Source: Zasmidium citrigriseum (lineage: Eukaryota; Ascomycota; Dothideomycetes; Mycosphaerellales; Mycosphaerellaceae). From it: DNA of 64,000 bases. Positions 32,438-42,516 of this stretch are shown in pieces (the stretch's first letter is position 1; each line of letters begins with the position of its first letter). A program made the translations under genes and the position numbers. Below the pieces are notes generated by a model. The model made no database searches. It was not told where the DNA came from and worked only from the letters and a program-made list of their open reading frames with translations. The stretch lies in contig NHNW01000072.1 of the NCBI GenBank assembly GCA_002786025.1, forward strand, positions 64,176-128,175, given 5' to 3'.

Positions 32438-34049
32438 TCACTCACGTCTCGAAGTCCTGTCTTGCCGCAGATTGTCGCATTCAGCCAACAATTTCTCCAA
32501 GCCACGCAAAGTCCCCTGCGCATACCGGAGAGACATTCTTGCATGGTGGCTTTTCAAGACATTCCGCCACAGTACCATGGCCTCAATCTCTCTCTGTTGC
32601 TGTTTAATCGAGTTTTTCATGTTTTGATGAAATGCTTGGAGGGCAGGCATGGCGGCAGCGGAAGTTTCGATTGCCGAAATCTCCTTCAACTTTTGCTGTT
32701 TAATAGAGATCCAAGAGCTACCGAAGAACTTGTAGTATGGGCCTACAAAACAATTAGTACACTTCTAAACGATCCAAAGAATGGCATTAGCTCTTACCTG
32801 GAGTCTGTTAAGGGGGGACCGCTTCAGGGTCGTGACTGTATAGTTCCTCGTACTTCATTGCGGAAGCTTCGGCAGCTTTAAGCTTCTTCATCATTTTTTC
32901 GTGCTCTTTGTCAAGGCGTTCGCCGTCGGACCGGAACGGAGCTCGACTTGCTGCTCTCGCCGCTGCGCCTTCTTGCATCTTTCTATACAGGAGCCCATCT
33001 CGCGTTAAGCCTTGAAGTCTGGCTACCGCGTTGAGAAGAACTCTAGTGAAAGTGTCCTGGTCGCCGTTGCAGAAGTACTTCTTGTTCAGTGGATTGGTGA
33101 ATCGTTCGTCCAGAAATATACCACTCTTTTGCTTGATAACGTCGTCGATGTGATATGTCGAGTTCCTCCTGGATTCCCAGTCCCCGTCGGCACTATCGAG
33201 TTTGTAACCGATGAAGTGGAATTCCGATGAGCCAAGAGTATTCACTGCCCAGACGTCCTTCTTTCCTTCGCTATCCCCATTAGGGATGGTTGCGACGTGC
33301 AAGGCGATGGGGTGATTCTTGACGTAGTCCTGGCACACATCCTGTATGGCATGAGGAATGCACATGTCATCGTCCATCTTGCCCTCGACCACGAACCAGG
33401 CCCCCTGAAAGGCCTCCCCACACTGATCTATCTCGTACGACTGCCCCATCCTGTCGGCCAGGTCGCCCAAGGTTTTCAGAGAGCCAGCCGACCAGGTCTC
33501 TGACGAGTACTCCGGTGTCAAGACGGCGCTGATAGAAGTGGGCATGCCCTTCATGATGAGCATGCGACGCCACGACGGCTCCACATCGTCGCGGTCCCGA
33601 CTCAGCTCCCAACGATACATTTTTTGCTCCGCTGGCAGAAGGCAAAGCTCAACACAATCCTGGTCTTCTCCCCAAACCCGATACTTCTCAAACCCGAAGT
33701 ACTCGAGCTGAAAGAAGGCGGCAGGCTTCTTTAGTACGAAGCTATGCTGTTGCAGTAAAGGGTTCAACAGTATCAACTCGTATTTAAGATTCCAGTCCTC
33801 GAACGCCGGGTCGTCTTGAAGGAACATGGCTCGCTGCAGTCGAGTAGATCCATTTATGGTGTCGCCGACTGCTTTGCAAATGCGCATGGTGCCGAAGAGC
33901 TGACGGGCGGAAAGGCGGAGAAGTATCATTTCGAGGAGCTCCGCTGTTGCAAATACACGGGTCGCGGCATTTCTTGTTTCGGGCATGGTGAGTGTTGTGT
34001 TGGTGCGTGCGATATCTGTTCTGGTGTCGGGCTGGTGGGACGTCGCCAT
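32438..34049 (-). pseudogene. F-box-like protein, copy 2, with premature stop
   Basis: Exon 1 runs 34049-32798 and exon 2 32742-32438, with an intron GTAAGAG...TGTAG at the same place as in copy 1. The start is taken as MATSHQPDTRTDIA (an ORF extends to 34262 but without similarity). ATRVFATAELLEMILLRLSA...MRICKAVGDTINGST is the F-box-like region and ILLNPLLQQHSFVL the next block. A TAA at 32808-32810 ends the frame ten bases before the splice donor, giving 413 residues. Exon 2 is still open in the right phase for about 100 residues (YYKFFGSSWISIKQQK...), so its frame survived. The stop looks like CAA to TAA in a CpA context. Truncated protein or early pseudogene; both fit. Confidence 0.68.
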
Positions 34050-34662
34050 TGTGGGCTCTCTGCGGTCGGCGGCTTGGTCTTCTTCAAGCGTACGAAGACT
34101 TGTAGGTCTGTGAAGCTCTACTTCGGTGGGTTCAGTGTCTCTGAGAAACTTCTGGAAGTGAAGTGTCAACCATTCTGTGACGTCATGGTCGAAGCATGCA
34201 TGTGAACGTCGGAGTTGAGTGAATGTACAATGGAGAAGGTGCCCGCGGCTGCCTTGCACCATTGAATGAATGAGGCCCCGCCACGAGTGAACCGTAAGCC
34301 TTCAGACTGGATGAGCAAGATCAATGCAGGACGTCGATCAATCATCACTCTATCTTGAGTATTATTGAGGTCTACGATGCGGCCAATTCGTCACATTTTC
34401 TGCCACCTGGTGTGCTTGTTTCAAAGACAGCCGAAAGAATCCACGTGAAACAATTTGAGCCAACCTCAAGGTCGTATGTGGGTGTTTCGCAAAGAGCTGA
34501 AGATGGAGAAGCGTCTTACCAATGATCGACGCTCGACGAAATAGGAAATGGTTCCACCGAGGCGCAGCTGTCCGAATCTTGCCTATAAGACTCAAGACCT
34601 GCGATCTCTGCCGGACTCTGCTTATTTGAGAGAATGCTCAGGAAAGCTGGGCAATTCGCATC
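34050..34662. other. 0.6 kb intergenic region
   Basis: Divergent upstream region of F-box-like copy 2 (minus) and the sulfotransferase (plus). No gene seen. Confidence 0.45.
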
Positions 34663-35572
34663 ATGGCTGGCACAGTACCAAACCCAGCTCGCACGAAAGG
34701 AGTGCCCATGCAGGTATTGTGCTTGGGCATGTCGAGAACCGGAACTGCTTGTACGTTTGAATCCATCGGCTTTGTCCAGCTCTGAACGATGTGATAATTT
34801 AGTTGCCACATCTGAGCTAATTCATGAAGCGATGAAAGCTGCCCTCCAAATACTCGGCCACAAGAACGTCCACCATGGATACGAACTTTATCAACATCCA
34901 CAGCAGGCCGATATCTGGCTTCGTGGTTGGAACGCCAAAGTCCACTCTAAGCCTCACACATCCTTCACCGACCAAGACTGGGACAATCTCCTTGGACCCT
35001 ACAGCGCCGTCACAGATATGCCCTCTGTCTGCTTTGCACCAGAATTGATTGCCGCATATCCCGAAGCCAAAGTTATCCTTTCGAAGCGTGACATCGACGC
35101 GTGGTACGAATCTTTCAACGCCGGCGTTATCGAAACATTTTGGAAAAACTGTCGTATCACGGGGATCATGTCTTGGATGGATCCGGAGCTGATGAGACCT
35201 ATCCATGAAATGTGGAGCCGTTTGTTCGCTTGTCGAGATGGGTATTTTGAGGCGACGAGTCGGGAGGAGATGCAGGCGAATGCAAGGCGAGTATTTGAAG
35301 AACATAATGCGACGATCAAGAGTTGTTGTCCGCAAGAGAGACTTCTGGAGTTTGAAGTGAAAGATGGATGGGGGCCGTTGTGCGAATTTCTGGATGTTCC
35401 TGTTCCTGACCAGGCTTTCCCAAGGGTAAATGAAGGCGAGGCTGTGAAGGATGTTGTGGCCAAGTATGTCCAGCGAAGTATGATAAAGATCGGCCGAAAT
35501 CTGGCGATTGCAGTTGCTATCGTTGCCTTGATGATTCAAGCAGCGAGAATGATCTCCGTGAGGCTCGCATAG
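34663..35572 (+). CDS. Sulfotransferase-family protein with C-terminal TM
   Basis: Two exons, 34663-34750 and 34830-35572, giving 276 residues. Splicing creates CLGMSRTGTASMKAALQILG, the 5'-phosphosulfate (PAPS) binding loop of fungal P-loop sulfotransferases (Sulfotransfer_4 type); this is strong evidence for the intron (donor GCTT/GTACG, branch GAGCTAAT). Further motifs are VHHGYELY, DMPSVCFAPELIAAYPEAKVILSKRDIDAWYESF (the 3'-phosphate site: Ser/Arg in LSKRD) and a C-terminal helix VAIVALMIQAARMI that could anchor the protein in a membrane. The acceptor is unknown; homologues are common near secondary-metabolite and detoxification genes. Its stop lies 14 bases from that of the convergent peptidase gene. 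Confidence 0.85.
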
Positions 35573-35586
35573 AGTCTCACTCATGT

Positions 35587-37080
35587 CTAGGCGGGGTGGA
35601 TCGAGTTCGGTGGCAGACTATCAAGAACTTTCCACATCCAAAGAAGACTGTCCAGCTGCCTTCCCATCGCCTTCTGATTGATCAATTGCGTCTCGTCGAA
35701 GTCCTTGGGCCATACTTTGAGAAGATACGATGGCAGAGTCGCCAGAGCGAAGTTTGGAATCTTCGCCAACAGGAAAGACATGCCTTCTCCGATCTCCTTA
35801 GCGGGCGAAGTGTTTGGATTCGAGACGCGAGTGACGTTGGGATCAGCACCTCTCCAGTGGCGGCGAAGAAGATCATTCAGCTGCGACGTGCTTGCGTACA
35901 GTAGCTCAGGTTCCAATCCACCCGTGGCAGCGTAGACATTATTCTCAAGATCCTCGGTCCAACGAATAGCTCCCAGATGTTCAACGCAGGTTGCAACGAC
36001 ACATTTCAGCTGGCCACCGCTGTCCATCTCCCATGAGTTGCCAGCTCCAGCCCATAGCTGCGGATTCTCTGCAAGCCACCGACTTGTCGCTGTTCCAGGA
36101 GCGGCACTGAATGATTGCTGTTGCATGTGGCCGGATACCCAAACCAAGACTGTCGTTCTCCGCGGTGGATGAGCGGCGAGTTCAGCTGCTTTGACGAGTA
36201 ATACAATGTAGCCATTCTCTTCGACGATGTTCGTTCCATCGGTGTGCGTGTTGATTATCATCGATTCGTTCTTCAGATCCGTTCCTTCGACGACGATCCA
36301 AAGAGTACGTGTTGGCCACGACGGAATGATGGAGGCATCTATGGTCATCTTCGCCTCTGCTTGCCGCTTCGCTCCATCGAGAAGTGCATGCCGTACTTCG
36401 TCGCCATGCGTGAAGAGCACAGGCACTCCTTGATAGAGCTCCCGAAATGGTATGAATTCCCCTTCCATAAGACCAGCAGTGGCATTCTGCCAGACGTAGA
36501 TGATGCCTCTGACGCCTGCATTTGCAGCATCCGTCAGATTAGCCAACACTTTGCCCGCCGTCAGCTCAGGAGAGCCGTAGTCTGATGTCCACAAGGGCGA
36601 CCCCGGCCAAGTGGTGATATACTTCTGCCGATCGTTGGGGAAATTTGTGATGTTCGTCACTGCGATCTTGGCGCTTGCTAATGTCCAGTCTGGAGTCCCT
36701 TCCAGCGACGTCGTCCATAGGTTGACCAGCTCTGCAGTGACGCCGTCTGCATCCGTTTTCCCCAATCGAGCCCCATACGAGGACACTTGAACTTCCTCTC
36801 CATCCACAGATAGTGTCGATGGAGATTTCGGTCCGTCGAAGTACGGGAACATCCAAGTTGATGTATGAGGCTTGAATCCCAGACAGTGCAGCTCGGAGCA
36901 AATGTGGTCAATCAGTCTATTCTGCTGCCACGAGCCGGTCAATCGTGGGCCCAGCGAGGCCAGGTACTGGATCTCGTCGTTGACACACTCAGCCTGGTCT
37001 TTCTGACTTGCACATGTTTGCGCACAAGCTTGGCTGATGAAGAGCCCAAAGAGGCCGACACCATCTCGCCAAAACGACAT
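35587..37080 (-). CDS. Secreted M28-like metallopeptidase
   Basis: Single exon, 497 residues. Signal peptide MSFWRDGVGLFGLFISQACA. The early region (DEIQYLASLGPRLTGSWQQNRLIDHI) is the N-terminal cap typical of M28 peptidases; residues about 130-260 hold a PA-like insert (AGVRGIIYVWQNATAG, VPVLFTHGDE). The metal site region is SMIINTHTDGTNIVEENG, with the H-x-D and Glu-Glu pairs expected for co-catalytic zinc. TTVLVWVSGHMQQQSF follows. Members remove N-terminal residues outside the cell or in the vacuole. Several Asn-X-Thr sites agree with secretion. Some later zinc ligands are not obvious, so activity is likely but not certain. Confidence 0.8.
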   Translation of the reverse strand: MSFWRDGVGLFGLFISQACAQTCASQKDQAECVNDEIQYLASLGPRLTGSWQQNRLIDHICSELHCLGFKPHTSTWMFPYFDGPKSPSTLSVDGEEVQVSSYGARLGKTDADGVTAELVNLWTTSLEGTPDWTLASAKIAVTNITNFPNDRQKYITTWPGSPLWTSDYGSPELTAGKVLANLTDAANAGVRGIIYVWQNATAGLMEGEFIPFRELYQGVPVLFTHGDEVRHALLDGAKRQAEAKMTIDASIIPSWPTRTLWIVVEGTDLKNESMIINTHTDGTNIVEENGYIVLLVKAAELAAHPPRRTTVLVWVSGHMQQQSFSAAPGTATSRWLAENPQLWAGAGNSWEMDSGGQLKCVVATCVEHLGAIRWTEDLENNVYAATGGLEPELLYASTSQLNDLLRRHWRGADPNVTRVSNPNTSPAKEIGEGMSFLLAKIPNFALATLPSYLLKVWPKDFDETQLINQKAMGRQLDSLLWMWKVLDSLPPNSIHPA

Positions 37081-38039
37081 GCTCTTGGATCATGCCTCTA
37101 TAACTTGATGTTGCTGCGAAGTGGCATATATTTGGCAACGGAATATGAAATACAATATGACGTAGCTCGTGCCACATACTTTGATTTAGAGCGTCATGCA
37201 GTGTCGATCGGTTCAGCACCGCCCCGAGGAAAGTACTGATTGGGCCTTTAGCCGTACAGTCGTTCAAAGGAACACCGAGCTACTGGACAGGTACAATCTA
37301 TGCAAGGCTTGGAAATAGATCCTTCATTTTACAATGACGTAGAATGATTCGGAGTCAAGTGCTGATACTTTTAACGTTTCCCCGTTGAAGTCTCAATCAC
37401 CGTACCCTCAGCCTTGCATCCAAACCGGCATTTGACAATCCTCGTCCATCGACTCCATCGTGGATCCATTTCAAGGAGGGGTTACTCATCGATGGGGCGA
37501 GCTTCAAGCTTAATAATAGTGTGGGAAGATTGCATAGTCACAACGTGCGCTGTCCGCAAGAACATCGTGCACCAATCCTATTTCCTTTCGTCAGACCCGT
37601 GTCTCGTTCTCGGGTCTTGTCGGCAGTTGGGACTGTAGTGCAGCCTACCCTTTACGGGCATGACGAAAAGTAGCTGAGCACACTTCACTCAGCTGCAAGA
37701 CACCGGCGAATTCTTGTTGTCTGAACGCAGAAAGCAAAGTCCTGCTATCAATCAAGACCTCTCCTTTGATCATCTCTTGGTCGCAAGGGTAAGAATATGC
37801 GGCCATCTTTCCTTCGCCGTACCCTCACCCACAATCTCCTTCAACATTGCCTAGTAATCTTCATACTCTAAGCAATCGCCCCAGATAGGGAATGTATTAG
37901 TCTAAGCTCTCGTGCCCTCAAGTGTTACGTCCAAATCCCATCCATCCTTATCCGCAAGGACACCAGTTTCTGTCTCGCCGACTTGATTCCATCTCGGCAC
38001 GACTTGCTCCCATCCGGGCAGTACAAGCAACTTATACCA
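37081..38039. other. 0.96 kb intergenic region
   Basis: Upstream of the peptidase and downstream of the methyltransferase. No supported ORF. The methyltransferase is shorter than usual, so a last exon could lie near 37925-38030, but no convincing continuation was found. Confidence 0.45.
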
Positions 38040-38702
38040 TCAATCTCCTTGAGCGTTGATCTTGTATCGTACAGCCCCATTTTCGAAGACCGAAGTTGGC
38101 AGCGGAACAGGATCGTAAGAATTTGCAATGCAAGCCATACCATCAAGTCCAGCCTGTTCCTTCTCTGCCTCATTCAGCCTTGTTTCAATCCAAAATCTGT
38201 CCATTGTCGTTCGAAACATGTCGATCCCAAGTTCCTCAATGCAATCGTCTTCAAAGGAAGGATAGCCCATGCATGACAACGCAAGCGTTCCGCCGGGCTT
38301 CAACTGTCGATCGAAAGCCTGGATGGATTGGTCCAAATCAACTGAATGCATGCAGGCTCCGGCAAAGACGAGATCAACACTCTCAGCTTCTATCCAGCCT
38401 GCATCCTCCAGTTCCGCTGCTGTATAGCAGGTCCCATCTCTTCCCGAAGCTTTCGTGCGCTCTTCGACCGCCTTCACGTTCTGCTCGGATATATCAGAGA
38501 CCAGCGCTTTAGTGAACGGCTTCGACAGCCCAGCCGTATGCACTGCCTGGCCAGCACCAACGTCATGACAGATACCGAAGTCACATCCATTGTTGCAGTG
38601 ATACTTAACAATCCGTTCGAAGAATGGATTTGGTGCGACTGGTCTTCCTCCCTCGTACCTGTGCCAGAAAGTGGTATCCAAGGTCGAACATCGTTTTCTC
38701 AT
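38040..38702 (-). CDS. Class I SAM-dependent methyltransferase, possibly C-terminally short
   Basis: Single exon, 220 residues. FWHRYEGGRPVAPNPFFERIVKYH is the head seen in fungal small-molecule methyltransferases (CRG1/TMT1-like); DVGAGQAVHTAGL is motif I (SAM binding), VSDISEQN holds the acidic residue of motif II, ESVDLVFAGACMHSVD is the post-I/motif IV area and LKPGGTLALSCMGY is motif VI. Related proteins are about 280-310 residues, and this one stops at TGA (38040) after AVRYKINAQGD, so 60-80 C-terminal residues may be missing or in an unseen exon. The methyl acceptor cannot be predicted. Confidence 0.75.
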   Translation of the reverse strand: MRKRCSTLDTTFWHRYEGGRPVAPNPFFERIVKYHCNNGCDFGICHDVGAGQAVHTAGLSKPFTKALVSDISEQNVKAVEERTKASGRDGTCYTAAELEDAGWIEAESVDLVFAGACMHSVDLDQSIQAFDRQLKPGGTLALSCMGYPSFEDDCIEELGIDMFRTTMDRFWIETRLNEAEKEQAGLDGMACIANSYDPVPLPTSVFENGAVRYKINAQGD

Positions 38703-39337
38703 CGACCGCTGGAATTGCCACGAACAAAGTGATAGTGGATATCAGCAATGTGAAAAGAGCTCAGACACTCGCGTGGAGAGGCGACATTTTTGGGCAATGA
38801 CAAGAGGGGAATGTCCGTTCGTCAAGGGTTTCTCGCAATTCATTCCTCGCAAAAGACTTCTCCAAGAAGCGATCACTCGGCGTTAGCTTAGCGGCGAGAT
38901 CGAGGCCAGGTACTTTCTCGCAGCACAGATAACACTGCAAGAGCATGGATCTGCCAGCGACCGTGGAGTCGAGAGACCACTAACCCTACTGGGCGCCCAC
39001 GTTCTCCTTGCCATAAGTGGATTACAATCTCGAGGAATGAGGCTGAAACATGCGTTCCACAAGGAACATGCCTGGGAAGATGGACGTCAAGGGTCTTGTC
39101 AGGTCCAGCCGAAACATCATCAAACGTTAGAGATTGTTTTCGCGTTCGCTTCACTTCGCATCGTTCTTTGGCGAATGGCATCTCGAGCCCACGTGAAACC
39201 CTGGTGTAGATTCATTCTATACTAAAGTCGTCCCTCAAACGAGTACGAGTCAACGGTGACGGTGAAAGTATATTAATGGTAGTCTTACCCCAATGGCGAT
39301 CGAAAAGTAGCTGAACAAACCCCTATCTCTCAATCCG
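38703..39337. other. 0.63 kb intergenic region
   Basis: Divergent upstream region of the methyltransferase and the S53 protease. No gene or repeat seen. Confidence 0.45.
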
Positions 39338-41772
39338 ATGGTTTCCGCTGCATTAGCTGTCGTTCTGTACGCAACCGCATCTTATGCGCTGCCGTCCGGC
39401 TATGTTCTTCATGAAAGGTCCGAAACCCCGGGCAGACAAGTGTACCGTCGATCTCGAGTCGACCAAGACCATGTCGTTCCTGTGCGCATCGCTCTTACGC
39501 AATTCAACCTTGACCAAGGCTACGATAAGCTGTTGGATGTTTCCCATCCGGAGTCCAAGAACTGTTTGTAATCCAGACCTGTAAAATTAACATTACTGAT
39601 TATGTTGTAGACGGCAAACACTGGACGAAAGACCAAGTCGCAGCTTTCTTCGGCCCTTCGCAGGCATCGATCAGCAACGTGACTGACTGGCTTTTATCCA
39701 ACAACATTCTTCTGGACATGAATCAGAACAGAAACAAGGGCTGGCTGGCGTTCAATGTTCCGGCCAGACAGGCTGAAGAGCTCTTCCAAACGCAATTTTT
39801 CGAGCACACCACGCCATCTGGAGAGACTCGGCTCGGCTGTGACGAATATCACCTCCCCGAGCATCTTTCTCAACATGTCGACTACATCCGTCCTGGCGTC
39901 ATGCTATCCCCTCCAATGAAGAAACGACAACAGTCAACACCCGGTCAAGCTTTTGCACAGAACTTCGGTCCACCTGACCAGCCTGACATGCAACAGCCTC
40001 CGCAAAGCTCTTCTCCTTTCAATATCGGCCAGTCTCAGCTTCAATCTCCGAATGGAGTCTGCAGTAGCTCCAGCGTCACTCCAGACTGTATCCGGGCACT
40101 GTACGGCATTCCCAGAGGCACAGCTAGTGGTAGCAATTCGAACCTTCTTGGCATCTACGAGAAGATCGGATCCTACTCGCAGGAGGACTTGGACCTGCAC
40201 TTCCAGCGATATGCTCCATTCATCCCTCCAGGAACTGGGCCGCTTTACCGGGAGAACATCAATGGTGCAACGTCACCGTCTCCGCAGAATGAGGCGTTGG
40301 AGGAGGCCGATATGGACTTCCAAATGGCGTGTGAGCCTTCTCGTCGTTCCCATAACACAGATCTGATACTGATCATCCCACAAGATCCTCTGATCTACCC
40401 CGAGCAGACCGTCCTTTACCAAGATGGCTCGACAAGTGTCAACAACGACCCAACGCAGACGTTCCTGACAGGGTTCTTGGACTACGTTGACGGCAGCTTC
40501 TGTAATGAGCAAGAGCAGAGCGCCGGATTTCAATGTGGAGCAGCTGGCTTGACCAAGGTGGTATCGATCTCATTCACTGACACAGAACTCATCTTGCCAC
40601 AAGCAGCGCAGGTGCGGGCTTGTAATGAGATTATGAAACTCTCGTTGCAAGGTACTACCTTTATCGTCGACTCTGGTACGTTCCTCATTTCCTGCGAAAA
40701 AGATGACGTCCAGATGATTTATGATGCATTGCAGGTGACTGGGGCGTTGCCTCCCAATCGGATGCCTCAAACGGTGTCAACGGGTGCTACAATCCCCAGA
40801 ATCCCAGCAGTGGATTTGGCACTGTCTTCAGCCCAACTTTTCCTAACAACTGTCCGTATGTTTGAAATGATCATTTCCCCACCAAACACATTCTGACTCT
40901 GGCAGCTACGTACTCTCCGTCGGCGCTACAATGATTCCACCCAACGGCGACGAAACCACACGCGAGGTTTCCATGTACGTCGCCGGCCGCTCCAGCCCCT
41001 CCCAAGGAATCTACTTCACGTCTTCCGGCGGCTTCTCCAACTGCTTCCCCCGCCCACGCTACCAGGAGAATGCTGTTGGTAATTACTTCGCCAACTACGA
41101 TCCCGGATATACTTCGTACAACTACAACGGCAATGATCTCTTCAGCTCGAGTTCGAACATCGGTACAAATGGCGGAGTTTATAATCGGCAAGGAAGGGTA
41201 CGCTTCACAACTTGTGAACTCTTTCTTCCTCTATAGAAGCGGATGCTGACGTTCCCAATTCAATAGGGTTTCCCAGATGTCTCGGCCAACGGTGTCAACT
41301 TCCCGACATATCATCGTGGGAACCTCTACTAAACCGTCGGCACCAGCCTCTCGACCCCACTTTGGGGCTCGATATTGACATTGATCAACGCAGAGCGTCT
41401 GCAGCAGGGGAAATCGAGCGTCGGCTTCGTGAATCCAGTTCTGTATCAGAACCCGAATGCTTTCAATGACATCACTTCTGGAAGCAATGCTGGTTGTGGA
41501 AGTAAGGTATGTCTCGATGGTCTCTGATTTCTGCCAAAGTGAGGAGGTTGCTGATGAAAATGTGCTAGGGCTTCTTGGCGACGCCGGGCTGGGACCCTGT
41601 GACAGGTGAGTCTTCAATACTACCGCTAGTCTCAGGTACAGTGAGCTGATCCGAGTTTGTGCATCAGGATTGGGGACTCCAGTATGTTACTATCAGCCAC
41701 TTGGGATTCACATCGACTGACAGCCCACAGAACTATGCGGCTCTCCTGGAAGTCTTCTTGAATCTGCCTTGA
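39338..41772 (+). pseudogene. S53 sedolisin (tripeptidyl-peptidase-like) with one internal stop
   Basis: Eight exons: 39338-39563, 39611-40675, 40735-40855, 40906-41197, 41267-41506, 41569-41605, 41668-41681 and 41731-41772. The signal peptide is MVSAALAVVLYATASYALP; a pro-kumamolisin prodomain follows (VRIALTQFNLDQGYDKLL, WTKDQVAAFFGPS, FNVPARQAEELFQTQFF). The catalytic domain has Glu and Asp in EALEEADMDFQM, the VDSGDWGV loop made by splicing exons 2 and 3, CPYVLSVGAT and GFPDVSANG. In exon 5 a TAA at 41330-41332 interrupts the frame right before TVGTSLSTPLWG, which carries the catalytic Ser. After it the frame and all splice sites stay intact to the end (TPGWDPVTG, LGTPNYAALLEVFL). Without the stop the precursor would be 678 residues; with it 589, without the nucleophile. 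A recent pseudogene, or a sequencing error. Confidence 0.85.
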
Positions 41773-42516
41773 TCCGGGGTTGGCAAAGTGACAGCGATGA
41801 AGGAGTGAAGTGTTTGGTACGTCTACAGCGCTGGCCAGGACTTCACACCGCGAGCAGATGCTAAACGTAAGCTGCCATTTGTAGGTAAGCGACATGGCGC
41901 CCTGCCATCCACTGCCAAGCGCATTGCTGCGGGGATGTTGGTGTGGAAGTACTGTTCAATAGGCTCTTCAACACCCTTCTCCAGCTCGTGCGGGCATGAA
42001 GTTTGAAGTTTCGCGCATGATCTTGAGCCGTGCGAGTGAATTGACCATCGTGCATGTGAATGCCAAGACGTCCGTGCTTCACCAAGCTTGCTCGCACAGT
42101 CTTTCTCTTCCATCGCCTTCCACCATTTCGCAAACACAGTTTGCTTCTTTGCTGTTCATTAATTGCCCAGCTCCTGCTACATCAACCGTGTAACAGCGTC
42201 TTTGCGCGCTGGTGCATCCGCCAACCCTTTCCGCATTGCTTTCTATTCAAACCCTCTGGATGCCATCACTGGCGCCATAAGCATCCTCACCGACACGACC
42301 ATCGGCACCTCGAAACAGCTCAGAAGACAAAGCTGGTACTACGACACTTGGAGCAGTTGAGATCTCGACAGTAAGGACACGCGCGTTCCCCAGGGACTTT
42401 GTGTGTCGCCGAACTGTCACTGCCAAACCAGCGAGTGGCAGTCGGCAACCATTCGCAAGGCATCCACTTCATAGCACTTTTCAAGCGGAGTTTAATCCAC
42501 ACACACCTCTCAAAGA
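41773..42516. other. 0.74 kb intergenic region
   Basis: Upstream of the SNF2-like gene. No supported ORF or repeat. Confidence 0.45.

Noticed and set aside
34817..35584. 255-codon ORF antisense to the sulfotransferase
   Set aside because: A shadow of a gene with a splice-confirmed PAPS loop.
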